Source of the DNA: Armatimonadota bacterium
Lineage (GTDB): Bacteria; Armatimonadota; Fimbriimonadia; Fimbriimonadales; ATM1
DNA: 5,112 nucleotides
Assembly (NCBI GenBank): GCA_013816225.1
Contig: JACDEQ010000174.1
Location: 1-5,112 of the forward strand
Direction of reading: 5' to 3'
Position numbers and translations under genes: made by a program. This document shows positions 1 through 4,036 of this stretch, one piece after another. Each line of letters opens with the position of its first letter. The first letter of the stretch is position 1. The notes under the pieces are model-generated. The model ran no database searches, was not told the DNA's origin, and saw only the letters and a program-made list of their open reading frames with translations.

Positions 1-296
1 GACGATCACGCCGTGCCCCGACAACGGAACCCGCGCTCGAACACGTCCAAAGAGCGGGCCGTTCCTAGCAACCGTAATATCGGTCGGTTCCGGGTCGCCG
101 AAACCGACCAACTCGGCCTGTCCCTGTCGAAGGTCGTATTCCCAAACTCGGTTTTCGCCACCATGCTTCCCGGCACGCCGGGCGTCGTCACCTCCGTGAA
201 GAACAGGTTGCCTCGCCGGTCGTCGAGAGTAATGCCGGTGCGCGACTGGACTATGGATATAAAATGGGGGCCATGCCGAAACCGGGCCCCTTCGAT
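1..296 (-). pseudogene. NHL/SMP-30-like beta-propeller protein, decayed fragment
   Basis: Read on the minus strand, three consecutive pieces of one protein lie in three different frames. The first piece (about 296 to 162) reads SRTGITLDDRRGNLFFTEV followed by TTPGVPGSM. The second (about 159 to 61) reads ENRVWEYDLRQGQAELVGFG, then DPEPTDITVARNG. The third (about 52 to 1) reads LWTCSSAGSVVGARRDR. The pattern 'GITLDDRGNLYFTE ... NRVWEYD ... PTDI.V ... LYWTC' is typical of NHL or streptogramin-lyase/SMP-30-like propeller blades, which are often secreted. Joining the frames needs only one added G near 160 and one added T in the TTT at 49-51. No start codon or signal peptide is visible: an in-frame stop lies at 297-299, and the 5' end runs into the divergent gene beginning at 264. 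The 3' part lies beyond the left edge. The family call comes from sequence flavour alone. The breaks may be real decay or base-calling errors. Confidence 0.42.
258..263 (+). promoter_or_regulatory. possible -10 box upstream of the rhomboid-like gene
   Basis: TATAAA (258-263) matches five of six bases of the sigma70 -10 consensus. No good -35 box lies 16-18 bases upstream. Transcription would begin near 270, just past the ATG at 264. If this box is real, translation must start at the ATG at 273 (almost leaderless) or at 327. Confidence 0.25.
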
Positions 297-1058
297 TCAA
301 TCGTAAGATTCTACAGGCGGAGCGGGATGCCGGTTACGCTCATCGCGATCGCGGCTACGGTGATGAGCTTGGTGCTGTCGTGGTTCTTTTACGCCAACCT
401 CGGCTTCGTTTCGAATCTCGCGTTCGTGTCTGACAACTGGTACTTCAGACCGTGGACGCTGCTAACTTACACGGTCATCGCGATGGACTTTCTGGGCGTG
501 CTGTTCATCTGCATTGGGCTGTTTTATTTCACCGGCGCGTTGGAGCGGCTTTGGGGAACGCGGAAATTCGCGGCTTTCTTCGTGGCGACCATCCTGGCCT
601 GTCCGCTGGCCCTTTTCCTTGGGTACCTGATCGAGGGAACGCAGATGGTGCTGACCTCGCTCGGGTTCGCGGTCGCTTGCTCGGTGGTCGCCTACGCGGC
701 CCTTTTTCCGAATCACCAGATTCTCCTCTGGTTCGTTTTGCCGGTCGCGGCGAAGTGGATCGGCTGGATCACGGCTTTGGGAACCGTGTTCTACTACGGG
801 TCGGGAGGCCATCCGCTCGTCGGGTTCCTGGCGGCGATTCCGCTCGTTTTGGCGTGGGCTTTCGCGACAGGGCGGCTGCGACTTCCCAGCATCCCGGAGA
901 GGCGAACCAATGCGGGTATGCGGGATAAGGACTACCGGGGACACGACTACGACAAGCGGATGGAGACCGAGGCGGAGAGGCGTCGGCTGAAGGAGCTCTT
1001 CGAGCGAAGCTTGAAGGAGGATCCCGAGAAAGACGACGATGGCCGCGACGTTCGGTAA
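264..1058 (+). CDS. rhomboid-family integral membrane protein, predicted inactive (pseudoprotease)
   Basis: 264 residues. Six hydrophobic segments at roughly 23-43, 70-90, 102-122, 126-148, 152-175 and 183-201 give the bacterial six-helix rhomboid core. Family landmarks are RPWTLLTY (62-69), GALERLWGTRKF (91-102), AYAALFPN (143-150) and GHPLVGFLA (182-190). Active rhomboids cleave membrane proteins with a Ser-His dyad: Ser in GxSG of helix 4 and His in helix 6. Here the helix 4 site reads TSLGF (131-135), with Gly134 at the serine position by alignment to the LFP landmark. The helix 2 His/Asn of the HxxxN region are also absent (FLGVLFIC), while His183 remains. The last ~50 residues form a highly charged, probably helical cytoplasmic tail. 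The start is uncertain: ATGs at 264, 273 and 327 are in frame, and 327 has GGAG four bases upstream. It is most likely a non-catalytic rhomboid-like protein whose partner is unknown. Confidence 0.82.
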   Translation: MGAMPKPGPFDSIVRFYRRSGMPVTLIAIAATVMSLVLSWFFYANLGFVSNLAFVSDNWYFRPWTLLTYTVIAMDFLGVLFICIGLFYFTGALERLWGTRKFAAFFVATILACPLALFLGYLIEGTQMVLTSLGFAVACSVVAYAALFPNHQILLWFVLPVAAKWIGWITALGTVFYYGSGGHPLVGFLAAIPLVLAWAFATGRLRLPSIPERRTNAGMRDKDYRGHDYDKRMETEAERRRLKELFERSLKEDPEKDDDGRDVR

Positions 1059-1075
1059 CTTTTTTTGGCAAATCG

Positions 1076-1084
1076 TGGTAGTAT
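1076..1084 (+). promoter_or_regulatory. extended -10 promoter of the riboswitch transcript
   Basis: TG at 1076-1077, one spacer base, then TAGTAT (1079-1084) forms an extended -10 element. This type of promoter needs little -35 contact, and no good -35 is present. The predicted start is near 1091, which leaves the whole riboswitch in the 5' leader. The promoter lies just past the stop codon of the rhomboid-like gene. Confidence 0.42.
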
Positions 1085-1106
1085 TTCTGTGCCGGTGGGA
1101 AACCAT

Positions 1107-1257
1107 CGGAGACGTCTAATTTCCCTTGACCGGGAAAACGGGGGAACCAGAACCCGGGGCGAATTCCGCGGAAGCGGATAGGGTAACTCTTGGCCCGAGC
1201 CCGTCAGCTAACCCCGTAGGCGAAGCGAGAGCCGGACAACCTGCGGCAAAGACGCCG
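1107..1257 (+). promoter_or_regulatory. c-di-AMP riboswitch (ydaO/yuaA class)
   Basis: The conserved ydaO core is clear on the plus strand: ACGGGGGAACC (1138-1148), GGGGCGAATTCC (1156-1167), AGGGTAACTCTT (1180-1191), CCCGAGCCCGTCAGC (1194-1208), then TAACCCCGTAGGCG (1209-1222) and GAGAG. A closing helix is available between CGTCT (1113-1117) and AGACG (1250-1254). This class binds cyclic di-AMP. It usually sits before genes for cell-wall hydrolases, potassium transport or osmolyte uptake and switches them off through a terminator when ligand is bound. An intrinsic terminator follows at once. CGAAGCG (1221-1227), at the 3' side of the aptamer, is perfectly complementary to CGCTTCG (1274-1280) in the terminator's 5' arm and could form an antiterminator. 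No protein gene follows on this strand, which is unusual. Confidence 0.92.
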
Positions 1258-1270
1258 AAGATTCAACGGT

Positions 1271-1303
1271 GAACGCTTCGATCGAAAGGTCGAGCGTTTT
1301 TTT
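1271..1303 (+). terminator. intrinsic terminator of the c-di-AMP riboswitch
   Basis: AACGCT (1272-1277) plus CGA (1279-1281), with one bulged T, pairs with TCGAGCGTT (1290-1298). The loop is 8 nt and a seven-T run (1297-1303) follows. It lies 14 nt after the aptamer's closing helix, as expected for the expression platform. Its 5' arm also pairs with aptamer bases 1221-1227. Confidence 0.86.
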
Positions 1304-1417
1304 AGTTGATCTTTCAAGGTGTAAGGCATTCGTAGAGTCAGGTCGGTCACCGTGAAAGAACCGTCGCTTGGGGCAGAGGGCCCGCGGGGCTCGAAGCCAC
1401 TAGATACCTCCTGACAC
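1304..1417 (+). ncRNA. unrecognised structured RNA segment between two terminators
   Basis: This is the only sequence transcribed if the riboswitch terminator is bypassed. It folds well: GTCAGG (1337-1342) pairs with CCTGAC (1410-1415), and after a small internal loop GGT (1345-1347) pairs with ACC (1406-1408). An inner helix joins GCTT/GGGC (1366-1374) to GCTC/AAGC (1389-1397) with one G-G mismatch and one G-U pair. I do not recognise it as 6S, SRP, tmRNA, RNase P, T-box or another riboswitch. It also holds a short GTG-started ORF at 1352-1414 (20 codons, beginning MKEPSLGAEG) with only a weak AGG upstream. It could be a riboswitch-controlled small RNA, a second regulatory element, or the remnant of a lost target gene. 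Confidence 0.35.
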
Positions 1418-1460
1418 AGGGGCGTCGCTTCGGAGAAGAAGTGACGCCCCTCTCCTTTTT
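1418..1460 (+). terminator. strong intrinsic terminator
   Basis: A 14-bp stem (1418-1431 with 1438-1451, one G-U pair, arms AGGGGCGTCGCTTC and GAAGTGACGCCCCT) closes a GGAGAA loop. A pyrimidine run ending in five Ts (1456-1460) follows. It is the second terminator within 160 nt on the same strand and closes the riboswitch transcription unit. The four bases CTCC between stem and T-run make it slightly imperfect. Confidence 0.78.
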
Positions 1461-1461
1461 A

Positions 1462-1521
1462 GACTGGAGACTGGAGACCGGGATCGGACTGCCGACTGCC
1501 GACTGTAGACCGTCGACTTCG
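1462..1521. repeat. GACTGNN heptad tandem repeat
   Basis: Eight 7-bp units, each starting GAC, run in phase apart from a 4-base interruption: GACTGGA twice and GACCGGG (1462-1482), ATCG, then GACTGCC twice, GACTGTA, GACCGTC and GACTTCG (1487-1521). Unit copies are exact in pairs and drift outward. It is non-coding and begins directly after the T-run of the terminator. Function is unknown; it looks like an intergenic simple repeat. Confidence 0.7.
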
Positions 1522-1792
1522 AGGGAAGCTTGATTCAGCCGCTTGTTTCTGCTGTTGACGCGGTTGACCGCTGGCGAATACTTTTCGCCTGAGTGCCCGG
1601 ACCTGACGCCGATTCATCGGTGATTATTTGTGCGTCCGTTTTTGATCTCGGCGGCCAACCAACTTTGCCAATTCTGCCGTCAAGCATTCAGTTCTTCACC
1701 TGCAGCTTCGCCCACCTATAGGACATCGAAATTGGGGTTCGTCAACCGCCGGCAATGCCCCCATCGTCAGATTCGCGCAAAGGCACTCAACA
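1522..1792. other. intergenic stretch, no gene recognised
   Basis: No ORF here has convincing protein character. Only small foldable motifs are visible: GGCGAA/TTCGCC (1573-1578 with 1584-1589, 5-nt loop), CCGA/TCGG (1609-1612 with 1617-1620), and the near-palindrome GCGGTTGACCGC. The riboswitch transcript has already ended upstream, and the minus-strand methyltransferase reads toward this stretch. Confidence 0.5.
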
Positions 1793-1840
1793 ATTTAAAA
1801 ATTGGTTCACGCGAATCGGCCGTGCCAACCGTGAGAAACC
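1791..1840 (-). terminator. possible terminator of the methyltransferase gene
   Basis: On the minus strand, just after the TGA at 1842, GGTT-TCT-CACG (1840-1830) can pair with CGTGAACC (1811-1804) with a three-base bulge and an 18-nt loop. AATTTTTAAATTG (1803-1791) follows. The T-run position is right but the stem is bulged, so this is tentative. Confidence 0.35.
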
Positions 1841-1841
1841 G

Positions 1842-2630
1842 TCAAACTGTTGAGGGAACCTGAGCGCGCGCAAACAGAATGGAAGGACGCCATATGAACG
1901 AGCTTGGCGTCATTCCCGCAAGATACGCCCGAACTTGTGCCAATCGCTTCTCACGCTCGTCAACGGGCAATCGAACGAGCCGCGCACGATGAGTAAGCTC
2001 GGACTTCAAAGCAAAGAGCGATTCCGGAGTCCATGTGCGTTCGAATGTCTCCGAGTGGATATCACTACCGGTAATACCGGCACTCTCCAGAACTCCACGC
2101 AGCTTCTCGATCTCGTTCAAGTCTTCCAATCGGTCCGACTCATCGGGACTCCGCGGAACGTCGACTAAAACTTCCTCCCATATCTCATCCCCAGGCAATA
2201 CGTGCGTATCGCCGGCCCAAATGGTGATCCCGAGCACTCCACCGGGCCGGAGAACCCTTTTCGCCTCCGTTAGTCCTGCGAGAGGCGACGGGAACTTGAA
2301 CAAGGCGAAAGCCATAACTGCGACGTCAAAGCTCGAGTTGCGAAGCGGTAGACGGCAACCGTCCGCAAGCACCAAAGGGACACCGCTTTTCGATGCGGCA
2401 CTCAGGATGTTCGCAGCTCTGTCCAAACCTAAGTACCTTGCATTCGGGGCCGCAGCAACGATTTTGGAAATCAAGTTTCCCGTGCCGCAACCGATGTCAA
2501 CGATTCGCCATGCTAGGCCCAGCGGCAGCATCTCCAGCAAGCGCAGGCCCATCGGCTCAATAACGGGCGACCAGAACCGCGCGTATTCATCGGCTAATCC
2601 AACATATCGGCCTTGCATCCCCTCCGGCAT
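1842..2630 (-). CDS. class I SAM-dependent methyltransferase (UbiE/Methyltransf_11 type)
   Basis: 262 residues with a Rossmann-type methyltransferase domain over about residues 40-140. Motif I is IVDIGCGTGN (43-52), the glycine-rich SAM loop. The acidic residue ending strand 2 is Asp70 in YLGLDRA. LADGCRLPL (88-96) is the adenine-side motif, followed by SSFDVAVMAFALFKF (99-113) and the post-motif RVLRPGGVL (125-133). The C-terminal half carries no other recognisable domain. The substrate cannot be told: the fold covers quinones, small metabolites and lipids. Start choice is open. ATG 2630 has no Shine-Dalgarno. ATG 2618 (residue 5) has GGAG three bases upstream. A good GGGGAGG (2665-2659) lies ten bases before ATG 2648, but that frame reads ATG-GTG-TAA. 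The gene sits 267 bp downstream of the hydrolase pseudogene on the same strand, and no functional link is apparent. Confidence 0.88.
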   Translation of the reverse strand: MPEGMQGRYVGLADEYARFWSPVIEPMGLRLLEMLPLGLAWRIVDIGCGTGNLISKIVAAAPNARYLGLDRAANILSAASKSGVPLVLADGCRLPLRNSSFDVAVMAFALFKFPSPLAGLTEAKRVLRPGGVLGITIWAGDTHVLPGDEIWEEVLVDVPRSPDESDRLEDLNEIEKLRGVLESAGITGSDIHSETFERTWTPESLFALKSELTHRARLVRLPVDEREKRLAQVRAYLAGMTPSSFIWRPSILFARAQVPSTV

Positions 2631-2639
2631 CGACGAAGC

Positions 2640-2669
2640 ATTACACCATAATTAAAAACCTCCCCGCAA
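2640..2669 (-). promoter_or_regulatory. possible promoter of the methyltransferase gene
   Basis: On the minus strand TTGCGG (2669-2664) and TGTAAT (2645-2640) are separated by 18 bp; the -10 matches five of six consensus bases. Transcription would start around 2634-2632, making ATG 2630 essentially leaderless and leaving the GGGGAGG at 2665-2659 untranscribed. Its overlap with that Shine-Dalgarno-like sequence means only one of the two readings is likely to be right. Confidence 0.3.
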
Positions 2670-2696
2670 CGACGTGGATGAAGACTTGTTGCCCCC

Positions 2697-2718
2697 TGTG
2701 CGGCTACGGGGCCGCACA
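2697..2718. repeat. perfect 8-bp stem-loop in the intergenic gap
   Basis: TGTGCGGC (2697-2704) and GCCGCACA (2711-2718) are perfect complements around a 6-nt loop. No T-run follows on either strand, so it is not a standard terminator. It lies between the hydrolase 3' end and the methyltransferase 5' end. Confidence 0.55.
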
Positions 2719-2897
2719 CCTGCCTTCTAGAAACGTTCACGTATCCAAGTCGAACACGTCCGCGTTGGCCGGACTAGCTGATCGCCCTCGAGCAAGATCC
2801 GGCCGCCCATCGGGTCTTTTCTTGGACTCTACTTGCGGCCCTTGTAAAAGCTGCCCAGATTCCCCTCGTGTACAACCCATGCCGCTGATGCGCCAAA
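2719..2897. other. non-coding gap with a weak plus-strand terminator-like hairpin
   Basis: No gene recognised. AAGATCCG (2794-2801) pairs with CGGGTCTT (2811-2818), one U-G pair, and a short T-rich run follows on the plus strand, although no plus-strand gene precedes it. A minus-strand open frame crosses the gap only as the frameshifted tail of the nucleoside hydrolase (to 2737), and its residues show no hydrolase character beyond the restored stop at 2898. Confidence 0.4.
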
Positions 2898-3776
2898 TCA
2901 ACCGACGACGATTGAAAAGTAATGCTCGAAAAAACTTCCTAACGTCGACGCTGTCGGACACATGATGCGGCTTTGAAGCTGGCTCGGCAACCGAACGAGT
3001 GCGGACCAGCGCGTGTTCACTCATCAGATCGACTTCGATGCGATGCCTTTTGGTTTGGCACAGGGACGGCTCGAAAATGAGCGCGGCAGCAAGTGGATCA
3101 TGAAAAATAATCTCCGGCGGCTCATAACGAAAGAACACGTCAGCCATGGCCGCAACGAAATCCAATGGCCTGCCCGTTTGAGTAAATCGCCGACGGCACG
3201 CAGCTTCTTCCAAGCGGCATTGCTTGGTCACATTGAACCCGACCGAAGTAAGTGCCGGCGGAGCCGCGAAGACTATGGCCGCTGCGTGCGGATCGCATAC
3301 GATGTTCCACTCCTCGTCGATGTCCTTGGCAAAGAAACACCCGCCAGCATCATCAAGCCTTTGAGTAAGGCAGGGATGCCTGGATCAATGGCGAAGAGCA
3401 ATCCGATGTTGGTCAGCGGATTGATTGTAAGAACGGTGACCTCGCCGGGATGAGCACGAATCGTATCGCGCAAAAACTCGATAGCCGTGTTGCGCTCGCC
3501 AAACGCTCTATACGGCCACTGACCGGTTAACGCCTCGCTTTGGTAGGCGTGTGGCTGACGCTCAGGAACGAGCAACGGCGTTGAAGCACCGACATGAATC
3601 GGCACCTCGGCACATGCCACAGAATGACAAATTGCGCTCGCTAAGGCCGCCCGCTTCTCCGCTTCGCCACCGACCGTGGTAATGCCTAACAACTCGCACC
3701 GCGGCTGCTTGAGCAAATAGTCGAGGGCGAGAGCATAATCGATATCACCACCCATGTCGGTGTCGAGCAGAACCAT
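2898..3776 (-). pseudogene. inosine-uridine preferring nucleoside hydrolase family protein, frameshifted
   Basis: The N-terminal frame reads MVLLDTDMGGDIDYALAL ... TINPLTNIGLLFAIDPGIPALLKGLMMLAGV. The reading then jumps frame to FFAKDIDEEWNIVCDPHAAAIVF ... EIIFHDPLAAA and, after a second jump, ends DVRKFFEHYFSIVVG. These are IunH-family landmarks: the N-terminal Asp cluster, the PLTNI loop, the EWN/DPHAA segment and the C-terminal HDP (His and Asp at 3102-3097). Members cleave the N-glycosidic bond of ribonucleosides to base and ribose. The first break needs one extra T near 3335-3337; the second needs one T fewer in the six-T run at 2934-2929. The restored product is about 292 residues, close to family size. 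The usual DD of the Asp cluster is DY here (TAT, 3737-3735), losing a calcium ligand. The start at 3776 fits the family N-terminus and has AAAGGGG nine bases upstream; the ATG at 3815 lies within a likely -10 box. Confidence 0.85.
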
Positions 3777-3805
3777 TGTGTGTTTCCCCTTTCCATTGAC
3801 CACGG

Positions 3806-3814
3806 ATTTTAACA
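3806..3814 (-). promoter_or_regulatory. extended -10 promoter of the nucleoside hydrolase
   Basis: On the minus strand TG (3814-3813), one base, then TAAAAT (3811-3806) forms an extended -10 element matching five of six bases. Transcription would start near 3799, before the Shine-Dalgarno-like AAAGGGG and ATG 3776. The alternative ATG at 3815 overlaps the element and so cannot be the start if this promoter is used. Confidence 0.42.
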
Positions 3815-3826
3815 TGTGCTCCCCGA

Positions 3827-3928
3827 GGGCCTAAGGCGGGCGGGGCGAACAAGCAAGTGTTGTTCAGCCGTCCGGCGGCACAATCGATTCGGCTAGCTAA
3901 AGCTTCGCCCTCCCCAACGCTTAGGCCC
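3827..3928. repeat. long imperfect inverted repeat between divergent genes
   Basis: The outer arms share a perfect GGGCCTAAG / CTTAGGCCC pair (3827-3835 with 3920-3928). After an unpaired stretch, GGGCGAA pairs with TTCGCCC (3843-3849 with 3904-3910). The interior holds a second nested hairpin: TTGT/ACAA around GCC/GGC. No T-run follows on either strand. It sits upstream of both the hydrolase and glutamate dehydrogenase promoters. The layout resembles a folded recombination or regulatory site, but no specific function can be assigned. Confidence 0.65.
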
Positions 3929-3954
3929 CAAAATTGAGGAGCGCGGGCGCGCGG

Positions 3955-3983
3955 TGAACATGATTGATCGGATTGGCTACAAT
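3955..3983 (+). promoter_or_regulatory. sigma70-like promoter of glutamate dehydrogenase
   Basis: TGAACA (3955-3960) and TACAAT (3978-3983) are separated by an optimal 17 bp; the -10 matches five of six bases and the -35 four of six. The predicted start near 3990 gives a leader of about 47 nt containing AAGGAG (4017-4022). Confidence 0.52.
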
Positions 3984-4036
3984 CAGAGTTCGCAAGCACT
4001 CGGGAGAACCGAGGACAAGGAGTAGTTCAGACAACG

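Noticed and set aside
1065..1070. TTGGCA as the -35 box of the riboswitch promoter
   Set aside because: Only eight bases separate it from TAGTAT (1079-1084); it cannot pair with that -10, and no -10 lies 17 bases downstream.
462..1106. 214-codon minus-strand ORF
   Set aside because: Antisense to the rhomboid-like gene, charged low-information sequence, no domain.
1304..1460. 6S RNA, SRP RNA or cobalamin riboswitch
   Set aside because: GTCAGGTC recalls SRP domain IV but the GGAAGGAAGCAGC loop is missing. CCGTGAAAGAACCG recalls a cobalamin box but the GGGAA and CGCAACTG parts are missing. No 6S central bubble or long closing stem is seen.
1535..1687. 50-codon minus-strand ORF starting MLDGRIGKVG
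   Set aside because: Low-complexity, Ser/Thr-rich tail, no clear ribosome site and no recognisable family; chance ORF most likely.
1630..1863. 77-codon plus-strand ORF as the riboswitch target
   Set aside because: It lies past the second terminator, has no ribosome site and shows no domain, and its 3' end overlaps the methyltransferase stop.
2035..2655. 206-codon plus-strand ORF
   Set aside because: Antisense shadow of the methyltransferase, which has clear SAM-binding motifs; this frame has none.
2678..2965. 95-codon plus-strand ORF with several cysteine pairs
   Set aside because: CPLCGYG and CGPCKSCP look zinc-binding, but the spacing is irregular, there is no ribosome site, and the 3' part overlaps the hydrolase in antisense.
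3827..3928. Functional integron attC site
   Set aside because: The right-hand box reads CTTAGGC where GTTRRRY is needed; the essential G is absent and no integrase or cassette gene is present.
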